DNA of 64,000 nt from Phoronis australis (taxonomy: Eukaryota; Phoronida; Phoronidae), in NCBI GenBank assembly GCA_002633005.1, contig NMRA01000135.1, positions 61,115-125,114 on the forward strand, written 5' to 3'. Each line of letters begins with the position of its first letter. Positions within the stretch are counted from its first letter, which is position 1. The notes under the pieces are model-generated. The model saw only the letters and a list, made by a program, of their open reading frames with translations, searched no databases and had not been told where the DNA came from. A program made the position numbers and the translations under genes. Of the stretch, positions 24,101 through 36,237 are shown in pieces.

Positions 24101-27100
24101 TTTCCCATGTTTTGTCCTAGTAATCACCTTCTCTCGTATTAATCACTGCATGTCAGAATCATGAATTCAACTTCCCAAGGACACGCAGCTCTCGGGATTT
24201 TTTGTACTCGAATCAATGACTGTGATTCGTTTTGATGTTTAAAATGCAAAAAAATGATTTAATTTGAATTTTAGCCATCTTTTTTGCCAAACTCGGGTCC
24301 AACAACTTAAAAAGTGTATGAATGAATACAGTGAAAATGCAAGCCATTTGTTACCTGATGCTTCCATACAGCAAATACCCAAAAATGACAAAATGTAACA
24401 AAGCACTTTTTACAGTGTCACTGTATGTATAGTTATTACACTGTCACCGTATATGTAGTTATTGTATAGTTAAACAGCGTAAGTGTATGTGTTATTAAGA
24501 GAAGTACAATGTAACTAATCTTAACTTTGATTCATTTCAGCTCGTGACAGGAAATCTAAAGATGCGATTCAGAAGGGTGGACGTCCGCCACCATCACGGT
24601 CCAGTATGAGACATATGGTAAGAAACATGTGATATGAAGTCCCCATCTGTATAAAATATAGTATTAGTACACAGACATCTTTCTGTTTTCATTGTCATTT
24701 TGCTATAATGGTGATATTTTATGAGCCAATATATATTTGTTATAATCTATAGTATTGGCAACATGTTTCAATGCCAATATGCATATGTTCACATTTTAAT
24801 ATGCATGTTGTTATGGTCAAAGGCTTTGTTGTCACTATTTTCTATGTATACTTTTCTTCTAGGGAGGTTCACAGGAAAATTTGCTGTCGGGCTCCCCATC
24901 TTTACGAGGCTCAAGGACAAATATGGCTTGGGGTGACACTGCTCAAGAAGACAAACAAAGAATGCCTGAAGTAATCAATGAGCACATTTTCTGCCGTAAA
25001 GCCCAAGGAAGAAGCGTATCAAAATTTTGAAGAATTTTCAAACATTAATTTTAGATAAGAAGGGTGGCTTTAAACCAAGATACTGAATGGAATCAAGACC
25101 ATTACTTCACTAAATTCAGTGCTTGTCAGTTCACAGATAAAGTTTTGTTGGTAATTGTAGAGGTATCCATGCAGACAAGCTGCTACCCCTAAAAATGTTT
25201 TATGCAATGGCAAGTTTCGATTTTTTTGAGTCATGAAATAAGGAAATTGAACATTCTTGTGTTATTTTTGGCCTCATAAACCTCATCATTCTTGTTTTTT
25301 TACTTGGAAGTTGTTCATTTTTGACCTGCCTAAGCAGTGCTCAATAAATGAAACTTTAAGTATTCATTGTTTTGAAGAGCTTTTGTATCTTATAATTATG
25401 GTGTTATTCTTATTATCATTTCAGGATGAAGACATGGCTTTGGTGGATGCAATAATAAATGACACAATCAATTCACCGCGGTCATACCGCAGTGGAAGAG
25501 ATGGCGAACAGGAGAGTATGGGTGGGTACTTCAATTGTTAGCTTTGTTGTCATGGTAAAAACTGAGTATAGTCACCTCTTGAAGTGGATTTGCATTTTTA
25601 TGTTAGCATGTAATGTGCTGACTCTGTCGAACTCGTAAAGGTTACGCCAGATCTTTGTTGCAGGTGAAAATATACTAACTAAATTCTTCAATAAATATAA
25701 AAAATAATTGCGAGCAGTCTGGTACACGTTGTAACAGACGTGCGCAGCCCTCTCAAGTGGGCCTATTGCACTGATCACTTGGAACCATTTTTATGCTTTA
25801 TTGATATGGAGATAAAACTGAGCTGAGGAGTTAGAAACCTGACTCAAGGGTCTGGGAGTGTGAGTAATTGAAGTGTACACTTATCCCACTAGACTGTACT
25901 GCCTCCAATAAATATCCATTAATTGTATATTTTTAGAAAGTGGTAAGGGCGGGGAATAAGATGGTAGCAATAACATCAAATTCTGAAATTTTCTCATGTG
26001 TTATGTGATTTCATCATGTTTTTAAAAACAAAGCTTTTACAAAAAATTGATTTCGGAACACAAATAATATATACTTTCGTGGGGTTTAAACTCGCAAATG
26101 CTTTTGTTTTGAAGAATTAAGCTCTGTGTATAATATTGAAAAGTTCTTACGCAGTCATTGAGTTACATACCAGTCAAGCTGTTGGATGGGTGATGTCTAA
26201 CACCATTAGTTTGACAAAGGCCATAGAACCCAGAGCGGAAAATGTTATCTGGTATGTAACTCATTGACTGTGTGTCAAGAACTTTTCAGCATTTTATATG
26301 CGCCAGTCAAGTGAACTTGTTTCGTGATTTGGGTTCTGTATAGTTTGAATTGCAAAGAAGGTCCAGCATAACCTTGACTACAAAGCATGCATTAGTCATA
26401 TTCAACCTGAGAAATTTTTATCCAAATTCCACTGTAGATCTGACTTGTGCACCTTCTACCTGTGTGTGCTTTACTCTACTGTGCTTTCTACATCAATGTT
26501 TATTGGTATGATCAACAATTGCAAGAAAGGAGGTTCATTACGGACTTGAAATTCTTCACAGATTTCGCTAGGATGTTTGCATAAGAATACACTTTTATTG
26601 GTGAAAATGATGTCTTTTGGATCAAAATATGTACACGATGTGTCTGTACACGATGTGTCTGTACACGATGTGTCTGTACACAAGGAGGTCAAAGAGTTGC
26701 CACTAACAGATGATCATCATGCAATCGATTATAAAAGCCTTTACAAATCCGTTCATTCTGTATTAAAGTTTGTGTCATTCTTCTGTTACAGGCTGGGCAA
26801 AAAGGGTCACCATAACAACCCGCAAGCCGCCCACCCCTCGAAGACAAAGTGCTGACATTCTGGACAAGCGGGGACACAAGTTCACCGAGCCCGAGAAGCC
26901 GTTTACCCCTCGCACTTTAAAAAAAGATCAGGTGACGTCACGTCTGAGTCAACTGAAGAAGTTCTACCGCCCTCCGCCATCCAAAAAAGTCAGCGAATCA
27001 AGACCTTCGGATGAGAATGGACCTAACTCTGTCAGTGTACACAACGATCAAGACATAGCCACCGAAAATGGCAGCATATTTGACGAGACATTGATGAGCC

Positions 27101-30100
27101 GGGATTTCAATCGTCTGAAGAAAACTGGCACAGTGCCAGCACTTGATATATCACTGGATACAGACAATCTGAAGTGGATGAAAGAACAGTCATCAAAGAT
27201 GAGTGACAGAGAAGGGCGTCCAAATCGAGACAGGAATTTGAATACAACGAAGAAGTTGCAAAAGGATTTTATGAAGCAGTCTATGTATGAAGAAGATGAA
27301 GGGAAGCTCGATACATATCGCTGGGTGCAAAGTAACGGTTACAGTGATCGAGATGCATTGAGAAAAACCGATACATTCAGGGCATCATCTATAGCTGGAT
27401 TCAACAAATCAATGACTATGCAAAGAGTCGAAGATGAGTAAGTAACTGTTAACTTGTTGAGATATGTTACAATGAGGACTGTTAGTCGTATTTTGTGGGC
27501 ATGTATCTGTTCATTTGTCCATCTGTCATCATTTGTTTTTGTCTGCTGATTATCAATCTACTTTACAGTTGTCGCAGACAACTGACACATACGCAGACAT
27601 ATAATTGGTGGGAAGAAATCAGTACCAATCGATTTCAGACTAGATAGGGTCTGTCATGATTGAGTTGGAAAAATGAAAACCTCCACGTCCTTTCCGTTTT
27701 TAAGCCTGAAGTAAAAAAATATCTTGGTAGTTACAGGAATGTAAAGATTTACTTGTCTTGATACCTTATTGATTGGAACTAGCCAGTGCTATAGTGGTAA
27801 AATTAGAGGTGAGTAGGCGCCCAAAGCCCACCATATCACCTTGAGCACTTACGGTGCGTAGGCGCTATGTTCAAATGCCAAAAAGTGGTTGGCTGCGCCG
27901 ATGTGCACGTATGCCCCACTATAGCACTGCAACTAGCCGATTATTGGTTGAATACATATTAACTATAATAGTGGTTATTTACTAGTATTGTGTTGTGTTT
28001 TTAGAGAAGAAGAGTTGAAGTATCTTGAGTTTGTCACTGAAGTTACTAATGATGTACTGAATCGTGGCATCTTCACTAATCGCGTCTTGAAAGTGGTCTT
28101 CAAGCAACACATGGATAAACACAAAAATGATCTCAGTGAGGTAAGTCCCGTGAAACCTTCGTAAAGCATATTCTTCAGGCTACATCACCTACACACCAAA
28201 TTCATTCTCAGAAGGTCCGAGATTGTCATGACATTTTGATGAAACAAAATGTAGGTGTTGAACCATCTAGGAACTTAATATATTAAGAGTAAGTCTGCTG
28301 GACTGGATATTAACCTATTCCTAGTACTAACCTCGGAGAACTGTCAGCTCCTTCAATGGGTTAATGTAAAATCCTGGAAGCGAGAACTCTGGTCACGTGG
28401 TAACTTGTTCATTTTGTGATGCCTTAACGAGTTAGGTGGAGCCTCAACATGGAATTTGAGAACAGACAACATCACAAGACAGACAAGTTCCCACGTGATA
28501 AGAGTTCCCGCTACTTATATTTTACATCTTCCCATTGAAGGAGACGAGAAGTCTCTAAGGTACTTGGAATGTAGGGAGGTATTCAGTCCAGTTGACGAGT
28601 CTTATTCTCAATATATCTTGATGAAACGGTGAAAGCAGGCAACTTTTGCCAAAAACATGCATAGAATAAAACACCATGTTATACAACACCATGCAGTACA
28701 GCGGCGTGCGGTACAGCGGTGTGCAGTACAGTGCTGTGTGGTACAGTACTGTGCGGTACAGTACTGTGCGGTACAGTGCTGTGTGGTACAACGCTGTGCG
28801 GTACAGTACTGTGCGGTACAGTGCTGTGTGGTACAGCGCCATGCGGTACAGTGCTGTGTAATACAACACCCTGAACGGTGCTCTTACTCAGATAGTCCAA
28901 TGCTTCCTGTTCTGTTTTTGTTCCATTTTAAGATTGTACTGAGGACTATCTTTGGTGTGACAGGACCCTTTAGGGTTCAAAGTTTCCTGATACTTAGTAA
29001 GTCATTGCTCGTGTTACTATGAAATTCTAAATTGCACTCCAGATTTCATAATTTGTGAATTGATTTTGTAAGCAATTTATTAAATTGGGAGTGACAAATA
29101 AAAATGTTGGGAGACATGTTGTTTACTTAGCAGTCGCTAGGTAGTGTAGGCCTGCTCCAGAATTTATGCATATGTCTAACCCACATGTCACAAATATACG
29201 CTGTACAAGGAATTACTTATTGTGATGACCTACATCAGGTTAAAACATGTTAGCTCTCGTAAAACACTCATTGTCGGGATTTCAAAAAGATCTCCCCACC
29301 AAGATTTAGCCCCCAAGGGAGTCTCTTTTGGAAACTAGGCTTGAAAAGGTTTCCATCAGGGCTCTTTTGGGATCATTTTGCTTGTCGGATACGTTTACAA
29401 AATGTGGGAATGATATCAATATTTTCTCAATTTTTTTAGCTTTAGGAGTCATTATGTCAAGTTGATCACTTGTTAACAGACGCGTTGTTCAGTAGCATTG
29501 ATCTTTGTATAGTTGTTCCAAAGTGTATGTGTCTTGATTTTGTTCATTGTTATTTGTTATGTACAACAAGGACAGTCATTGTTTTCCAACCCCAGGAATC
29601 ACTTCTCATCTCAGCAACGGACAAGTTGAGATCAGTTTTATATCGATATGTGGCCTGAGTTAAAATATTCCATGCTTACAATCTTACAGTCTCGGATGCG
29701 AGCATTACTTGATACGCTACGTGAGGACCTGGGAATCCCAAAAGACGATGGAGACATTGATACCAATGATGATGTTGGCATGACAACAACAAAGTCATAT
29801 CAGAAAAAGAAGAAGGATTATGAGAGGTCCATGGAGAATGCTTGGTCAAGCTCTATTAGAGAGAGGGTCCCTGCATATCAAAGCAAGGAAATGTCTCTAT
29901 ATGCAGATGGTGAGAATGTGTTATGATCTTGAGTCAGTTTAAAACTTTCATGAACTTGCCTTGTCATTTTTTGATGTCAAAAACATTTAACTTTTGTAAT
30001 AGGTCAGCTGTCTTTATAACTGTAGTCTTAACGTATACATTAAACAGATCATACACAAGTATTTCACTTGGTTTCTGAAAAACTAACAGCTTGTTGCTTA

Positions 30101-31674
30101 TTATAAAATATCCAATTTAGTGAGAATTCCATGTGAGGGCAGGTTCTCAAATGCAGATATCAATCTAGTTGTTTGTTCAGCCCTTCCTGCCAGTCGTTTG
30201 TCTAGCATAGCAACTTAAATTGGCTTTCATATTGTTGCTGGCAGTGGAATGGGCGTGAAGACCAAATCGAATAAGTTGGACTAACCACTTGGTGTTTAGG
30301 GCATTAAGAATCATGTGAAATTCTGGGACATACTGAATTCTGAGTGTAAAAAAGAATAACAAAACGAAACTTTGTACCATTTTGTTGAGAAATTTGACAA
30401 AACAAAATTCCTGTTTTCTATACTGTTATGTCCTCAATCGACATTGTTTTACCATTTGCAACAATGTCTTCAATTTCCTAAACTGGGAGCTGAAAGTTGT
30501 TGCTGTTGATTTATGACGTCATGTTCCTCTTGTAGAGCTAGCTGACAGCAGCAGTACAGCAAAACTTGACTCTCTTATCAGGCAAGAGCTGTTAGAAGAT
30601 ACAAACCAAAACTACAAACAGGACAAGTATGGTCTTAGTCAAAATGGCCGACTAGAAAACATTGAAGAGGTGGCTTCTCTTGAAAAGTACAGTGAGAAAG
30701 GGTCAGTGAAATCTAGGAGGAATAGCAGGTTGGAGGAACTGGAAATTGGAGACTTGCATAGCGAAAAAGGATCCGTTAAGTCAAAGGCCAGTGTGAAATC
30801 AATAAAGTCAGTGAAATCCGTTAAAGTCGATGATGGGCCTTCTATTGTACAGAAAACAATGACAGAGAACTCACTTGAGTCTCCACGTCCCACACCAAGG
30901 AAAAGAAAGTCCAAAAGTGTCATAGAAGTTGAGAGGAACATGAGTGACCTGAAAATAGATGATTTAGATTCTACTGCAGCAGAAGCAATGGAAAACATAA
31001 AGGGTGATGGCTATGCTGTGTCGAACAAGGTAACAGTTGGTGAAGATGCAAGGAAAACAGGGGAAGACAATTTAGTTAATGTAGGTGCAATTGGAGGAGC
31101 AGCAATGTCGGACAGTGATCTGGACGTGTCTCTCGGAAAGGACAGGGGAGATAATGCTGCAGTGGTTAGTAGATCCGCGGTCAGTAATGCCAGCAGGAGT
31201 GATTTCATGGAGGATTTGGACGCTGTCGGTGGAAAAGGGGAGGGGGGGAGCAGTATGAAAGGCAATGATGATTACAGTGATGATCATGATGATGACAGAG
31301 AGGATGATGATGAAAAAAGTGAAAGGACAGGGAGGCGAGGTAAGAACATTACCAGACAATCAGCAAGGGAATTGGATAGTGAGGATGAGGTTAGTGAAAG
31401 AAGACAGGGTTCACAGTTGAGAAAATCCCTGGATTTGGATTCAGGTGATGAGGAAGTTGCAAACATAACTAGTCATGGTAAGCATAGTGATGTTGATGAC
31501 AATGATGACGATGGTTTAACCACTGCAAGAACGGAAGACGATTACGATGACGATTTTAGTAATGACGGAGACGATGGGGAGGATGGTGTCGGTGATGAAT
31601 CTAGTCGAAGCACCATGAAGAAAGTCGTGAGGACAGTGGAGGAGAGTGCAGAACTGTCAGATGATGATTTTTGA
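18097..31674 (+). CDS. SPATA7: SPATA7 orthologue, ciliary transition-zone protein (11 coding exons)
   Basis: Exons: 18097-18136, 20054-20104, 22959-23048, 23905-23952, 24541-24617, 24863-24970, 25425-25521, 26792-27437, 28005-28140, 29690-29909, 30536-31674. All have AG/GT borders, and phases close to 2652 nt and 883 aa (human about 600). Conserved blocks in family order are the N-terminal M-(x)-AHYKKVLTAK segment (about 50-60), the PFTPRTLK motif (207-214), the EEELKYLEFVTEVTNDVL helix with FTNR (387-415) and the MRALLDTLREDLG segment (434-446). This is the SPATA7/HSD3 family. In mammals it sits at the connecting cilium or transition zone of photoreceptors with RPGRIP1, and its loss causes retinal dystrophy. 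Exon 1 is the least certain part: its phase fits, its ATG overlaps an upstream uORF stop, and no other phase-compatible first exon was seen. The extra length is mostly an acidic C-terminal tail in the last exon. Confidence 0.93.
20339..20452. repeat. Short palindromic (MITE-like) element, copy A
   Basis: The left end cggcagtaatcacttccagg mirrors the right end cctgtaagtaatttttacc, and the inner arms gagaatcagttt and aaaactggttctc also pair. The whole is a roughly 110-bp imperfect hairpin inside a SPATA7 intron, related to 63763-63875. Confidence 0.75.
21320..21553 (+). repeat. Dispersed repeat family B, copy 2 (SPATA7 intron)
   Basis: Begins acatgcgcgcatccagctta, then a longer G run (ggggggggg) and the same ordered words as 11848-12045. 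Short frames on both strands here are by-products of the repeat. Confidence 0.65.
23301..23317. repeat. (TA)n microsatellite
   Basis: Eight TA units flanked on both sides by ggtatattaaatacaaaat-type direct repeats (from about 23271 and 23320), within a SPATA7 intron. Confidence 0.9.
26129..26299. repeat. Inverted-repeat (MITE-like) element in SPATA7 intron 7
   Basis: The left arm 26129-26173 (tataatattgaaaagttctt through gagttacataccag) is complementary to the right arm 26249-26299 (ctggtatgtaactca through aacttttcagcattttata). The roughly 45-bp arms are interrupted by few mismatches, and about 75 bp lie between them. Confidence 0.85.
26631..26682 (+). repeat. 15-bp x3 minisatellite
   Basis: Three perfect copies of gtacacgatgtgtct followed by a partial fourth, about 110 bp before the acceptor of SPATA7 exon 8. 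Confidence 0.95.
26792..27437 (+). CDS. SPATA7: SPATA7 exon 8: PFTPRTL core
   Basis: This 646-nt internal exon is read from phase 1 to phase 2 and carries residues 171-386. It begins with a basic stretch (TTRKPPTPRR), followed by ILDKRGHKF and PFTPRTLKK, which align with human LLDKHSELF and PFTPRTLKT. It then becomes a low-complexity, Ser/Lys/Asp-rich linker. The acceptor is preceded by ttctgttacag and the donor is GA|gtaagt. The motif order and spacing here are the strongest single evidence for the SPATA7 call. Confidence 0.95.
28276..28620. repeat. 345-bp foldback element in SPATA7 intron 9
   Basis: The left arm 28276-28422 pairs with the right arm 28469-28620 around a 46-bp loop. Matched stretches include aatatattaagagtaag with cttattctcaatatat, ctggactggatatt with attcagtccag, ctccttcaatggg with cccattgaaggag, and gtcacgtggtaacttg with caagttcccacgtgat. 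No open frame was seen. It looks like a non-autonomous foldback transposon. Confidence 0.85.
28686..28866 (+). repeat. 15-bp minisatellite of about 12 units
   Basis: Tandem units of the form GTACAG(T/C)(A/G)CTGTGCG, all close to 15 bp, in the SPATA7 intron just downstream of the foldback element. Because the unit is a multiple of three, all frames stay open on both strands, which creates several spurious reading frames. Confidence 0.95.
30536..31674 (+). CDS. SPATA7: SPATA7 last exon: acidic C-terminal extension
   Basis: This 1139-nt terminal exon encodes residues 505-883. It opens with a modest helical segment (LIRQELLEDTNQ), then Ser/Lys repeats (several GSVKS and SVKS units near 560-600). 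It ends in long Asp/Glu/Ser runs, including a DDHDDDREDDDEK stretch, and stops with SDDDF. Vertebrate SPATA7 has a shorter and less acidic C-terminus, so most of the extra length of this protein comes from here. The region is predicted disordered, with many SD/SE casein-kinase-2-like sites. The function of the extension is unknown. Confidence 0.9.
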
Positions 31675-33236
31675 GATGCACAGCTGTAATTTAAAAAAAT
31701 ACCACAGTGCCCTCCCATTTTGTGATATTTACCCACAATTCTACGCGTCTGCACGACACTTGCTCCTTACTTGTACACTGTTGTGCTCAACATTAATTTT
31801 GTGTTGTACGAGTAGTTGCTATGCTTATGAGAAAAAATTTGAAAAGTTGTGTGGGACGATATAAATTTTCCTTCACTTGTCTGACTCAGTTCAGAAACAT
31901 GTCAGCTGTCCTACCTGTCGAAAACTAGGTCAACCATACAATGTGTTTTTCTACCGCTAAAGAAGGAGAGAGTTGAATTCGAGATGTGACAATTAGCTTG
32001 AGCTTGACTTTCAAATTTTAATCATCTTTCATTTTTTTTTAAAATAGAAGCTATTCTAATGTGTTATTTGAAATATAGCATTGTATGTACTAATGTTACT
32101 TTTTATGTCTGTGGTCCCAGTATTGTGTTGAATTGTAACAAACTTTTCTGGCTATTGACAGGATTTTTTATTTTATGGACTTTATGTTTATCACTGTTGT
32201 GTTGGAAAGCTTTCATTTCTATGAAAAACAGCTTGTGCATTTTTGCTTACGGAAATCAGCGCTGCTTGACCATCTAATTTCACCTGCTGATGCTTGCTTT
32301 TGTAATTTTTGCTTTATTTTTATGCATTTTCTGTTTCGTGTGTAAAATGACTTGTTACATGACACATCAACACACTATTTTGTAAAATGTAATTATAATG
32401 GCATTGCTTTTTGGTGAGCATTAAGGTCGACACGCTTGTCAGTTTGTGCATAGATATTTCAAGCTGTTAAAAATAATTAACAAAGTATGTTAATGTTACG
32501 AGTTACTCCCAAAATATTACTTGATCTGTCTTCTCACAACGGTTGAACTCAAAGCAGCTATAAACCTGCCTTCCATCACAAAAACCAACTTTTGATTTAG
32601 ATCACTTGCCATTATGAGATTGGTCTCAAATTGTTCCTTAGTTAAACTGGAAGTCACATCAGTGCTGAGTTTGTCCTTTACAAATCCAAGAATCACTTCT
32701 TATCTGAGTTAGGAAAAAGTCAAGACTAAAATTATAGTGGCTAGTGGCCCAAATTGAATCTGTTTCCTATAGTGGACATAATGTTGGTTTCTTTGGATGT
32801 TTAGTAAAGACGTATTTGTAACTATTTAGATGTGATTTGAACTCACACATTGGAATAGAGAGGGAATTCCTTTATTATTATTATTGTTGAACTAATTTTG
32901 GCTTTTTAATTTTATTTGATTGGGTCCATAACTCCAAAATAGTGTCATACTAAACGAGCAAATAGCCCGTTTAAGTTTTGCGTGTAGAGTAACTAAGAGC
33001 AACCAATTTTACCTTTCATGGTACTGCTGGTGGAGAATTTTGTTGCATAGTACTCATATTGAACTGTCCATTCTCTTCGTTTAGCATCTGTTGATCTCAT
33101 ATTTTGTTATGCAGTACATGGATATTTTATACTTTTATGCTTTTTTCTGTTGTTACAAGGCTTGGAACCTCAACAAGACCCAGGCAGCGCTTATTACATT
33201 CCTTTTTTTGATAAAAAATTTCAAACTCCTAACTTG
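31675..33236 (+). other. SPATA7: Probable SPATA7 3' UTR
   Basis: T-rich sequence between the stop and the first AATAAA. Several ATTTTT and TTTTATTTT stretches (for example 32030-32045, 32165-32175) resemble AU-rich 3' UTR elements. No coding exon was recognised. Confidence 0.45.
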
Positions 33237-33242
33237 AATAAA
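33237..33242 (+). promoter_or_regulatory. Polyadenylation signal candidate for SPATA7
   Basis: First AATAAA on the plus strand after the SPATA7 stop, giving a 3' UTR of about 1.6 kb. Another AATAAA lies at 33415-33420. No earlier canonical hexamer was seen in the 1.5 kb after the stop. Confidence 0.45.
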
Positions 33243-33420
33243 TCAACGTCAGCGACTCATCTCATTGAACCAATCGATGGACTTTGTTTTTAAAGATGGT
33301 ACTGCATGGAGTTTTAAAGGAACATTTCCGTGTTTATGGCTGAAAAACGGGTTTTGGGGATTATTGTGGGGGTTAGACTTTGAAGTCAATAATTGTGACC
33401 AGAGCTAAAATGCAATAAAA

Positions 33421-35134
33421 TCCATTGTTTTTGTGATTTCATTACAAATCGCCAGTTCTTGCCGTTGTCTTCCAGACATTTGCTGAAATCAAGGCTGGTG
33501 ACTTTACTACTTAAATGCGTCTAAAATACTCCACCATTTATCAAGCACAATAGTCTGCAAAGCATTTGGCTGCAAAGTGAAGGTTCCCTGGTTCCAATCC
33601 ATGCTAGGGACATTTCTCGCCATAATGCCAGTTAAAGGAATGATACTTAGTGTAACTGTCATGAAATATCCATTTGACTTTAGTGGATATTCATCTCAAT
33701 ATGCCTGCCCTTACACACAACTGGCACTACAGGGATTTGACAGCAAAAACGCTAGGCTCCAGCTATGTTTATCAATGATTGAATGATGCAAACAAAATAT
33801 CAATCGTTTATGATTTTATTCAGACCTCTCAAAAGGGTACATCTTAATATTAAACTGTACAGGGTTTACAGTAACAATAATAATAATAATAATAATATGT
33901 GATAACAATATGGACAATAACCAATCTTAACATATCATGCATACAGCATACACATACAGCATACACAAACGTTCATACATTTACTCATGCAAGACCGTGT
34001 AAAGACCACCTATAAAACGAGAGTTCAGGGATTAAAAACAAAGAACGTTACAATCTACATTCGCCTACAATACAAAACATGTTCTCATACTCGAGGTAAT
34101 ACATAATAAATAATAGTTCTTACTTACATTAAACTAGTATTCGACTGTTGGAAATGTAACAAAATACTTGATAAAAGTAATCTATAAGCTTTTATGGCTT
34201 AATTTGATTATTCTGCCTTTTACAGATCACTTGAGTGAAATATAAGCATCTGTTTTGCAACCAAAACAATTGGTTTTTCTCCAACATACCTGAATGAGTA
34301 TTATTCTGTCTACATACAACAGTCTTTAATCTCTTAACACTTCAAGATACAAAGTCAGTGGATGGACAATAAAAAATGACATCACCACACATTCACAGAT
34401 GGAGTCGAAGGCTTCCTTCCTGAATGAGAATATTGCACTCGATTTATACATTCATACATACCATACATAAGTACAAACATCACATACAAAAATGATACAA
34501 CGTTAGACAAAACAACAAATCTCAGCTCATTCACTAAACTCCATTATATACAGTTTTGTTGATAATAAGTTATCCATTATTAACGTATGTAAAGGTAATC
34601 GAATTACCCGCAGTAAACTCCCAGATTACATGGAAACCTAAGCAGATACGTAAACACATACAGGTATAAAGCAAACGATGAAATTGAAACCCTGATTTCA
34701 TGCATTGCACAAGCAAAATAAAAAAGCTAACGAACTAAGTAGAAGCAAACAGTAGCTGTTTTTTCCAAAATGCATAAGATTGCTGCCAAAGGTATACTCT
34801 TAACTTAGAAACAAACTTAACTTGAAAACGCATAAGAGTCTATGTAATAAGAAACTCGGAATCGACTTATGTATCACAAAACTACCAAGAAATAAAAATA
34901 ATCATTGCTGCTCAGATAAGTGAATACAAAATCCCGAATTGCAGCAAACTATACAAGCAAGTATATCAAAGCAGTATCATTTTGCATAAAACCTATGAAT
35001 AGAAAAAAGCTAATTGCAACAGAAAAACACATAAATACGACTGATACATAATGAAACTCATGCAAAATTCAAAGTGTTCTACAAAAGGCAATTTCTTATA
35101 AAAAAACAGCAGCATAAAACTCAGCTTCTAGAAA
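33421..35134. other. A+T-rich spacer between convergent genes
   Basis: Very A+T-rich, with a run of eight AAT units at 33873-33896 and many short ataca/catac words at 33900-34500. It may include the distal 3' UTR of FRMD6 if the signal at 33815 is used. No gene was recognised. Confidence 0.45.
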
Positions 35135-35140
35135 TTTATT
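35135..35140 (-). promoter_or_regulatory. Polyadenylation signal candidate for FRMD6
   Basis: AATAAA on the minus strand, about 270 nt past the FRMD6 stop and the first canonical hexamer found downstream. A second AATAAA on the same strand at 33815-33820 would give a 1.6 kb 3' UTR. Confidence 0.5.
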
Positions 35141-35412
35141 GCAGACAAATGTAAATTAAGCACAAGGCTGTTTTAGGAGAAAAGAAGGCGGAGCTTCATC
35201 TGTCAGTCGAAAGAAAATCATGGGGTCAAAGGCGGAGCCTTGCCTGACCATTTTAAATCACACATGAGAAAAAGGATGAACTTTGCCCGTATGCAGGCAG
35301 ATGGCTAAAACATTCGTGAAGTTAGGCTACTTTTGGTTATTTACTGGTCAGTCTCCATTGTTTATGAATACACATAGAAAAAGGAGGCACCAACTCCTGC
35401 ATCTGGAAAATC

Positions 35413-36237
35413 TTATTCTGAATGGTGCCCATGACCATTCACAAGCCGACCTCCAATACCATTAACTCCGTGCACCCCATTCACAGACTTAATGCCACCA
35501 TCCGCATGAGTCGGCATGTAGTTGTAGTTTGTCCTCGGCACCAGCGTTGGCCGAGCACTGTTCTGTTGTAGGTACCCATTGACGACTGCACTCTGCTGTT
35601 GAATATTGCTGTAACCAGCCGTGTGTTGGTGACTAAACATTGTGTTCACTTGGCTGTAATGGCCCATAGAGTTTGTGCTGAGATATCCACCACCATTCTG
35701 CAACACGCCATAGCCATTGCTGTGCAAATAGCTGCCACCACCATTAGTACTACCGGCAGCGTACTGCAGGTAGCCATTATTGCCGGCACCATTCAGTTGA
35801 GTCCCACTGCCATATAGGTTAGCCACGTTGTTATGGTGTTGACCAGGATTCAACATGGCCGCCGACGTGGCGTGGTGAATGTTCCACTGGAGCTGCAACT
35901 GCTTGTCAAGGTCAAAAGTCTCACTATGCCAACTCATGGGACGAGCTGAGGCTGACAGCTGCATGGCTGTAGGACTGTTGACAGCATAACTAGCCGAGAG
36001 TCTCTTGGGGTCGGGTCGGGCTGCCGTCACACGAAGGTGGTTCAACGAGTTCTGGCTGCCCTGACACGTGCACCGTTTGTCGGAGGGAGGGCACACAAGT
36101 GACTTGTCATTGCACAGGGCGTTGATGAGCGGTAGGCGCATGTTCTGAGTCAGGTCCCTGATTCGCTCAATGTTGGGGTGCATGGCACATTCTGTTGGAC
36201 TGTCGGCACTGTTTGTGGGGGAGTGTGTAGGCGTGAT
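35413..36237 (-). CDS. FRMD6: FRMD6 last exon: Asn/Gly/Tyr-rich C-terminus
   Basis: This 825-nt terminal exon encodes residues 768-1041 and stops at TAA 35413-35415. It begins with TPTHSPTNSADSP and a short, possibly folded segment, IRDLTQNMRLPLINALCND, followed by a small Cys cluster (CPPSDKRCTC). The last 150 residues are dominated by Asn, Gly, Tyr, His, Ser and Gln, with imperfect repeats of the form NGYLQ, NGGGSYLHS, NGGGYLS and GVHGVNG. The composition resembles prion-like low-complexity domains. I know of no vertebrate FRMD6 counterpart. Confidence 0.85.
   Translation of the reverse strand: MTPTHSPTNSADSPTECAMHPNIERIRDLTQNMRLPLINALCNDKSLVCPPSDKRCTCQGSQNSLNHLRVTAARPDPKRLSASYAVNSPTAMQLSASARPMSWHSETFDLDKQLQLQWNIHHATSAAMLNPGQHHNNVANLYGSGTQLNGAGNNGYLQYAAGSTNGGGSYLHSNGYGVLQNGGGYLSTNSMGHYSQVNTMFSHQHTAGYSNIQQQSAVVNGYLQQNSARPTLVPRTNYNYMPTHADGGIKSVNGVHGVNGIGGRLVNGHGHHSE

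Noticed and set aside
28657-29022. Open frames of 60-120 codons on both strands full of AVQ, VLY or STVPH repeats.
   Set aside because: They come from a 15-bp minisatellite, which leaves all frames open. The region is a SPATA7 intron.
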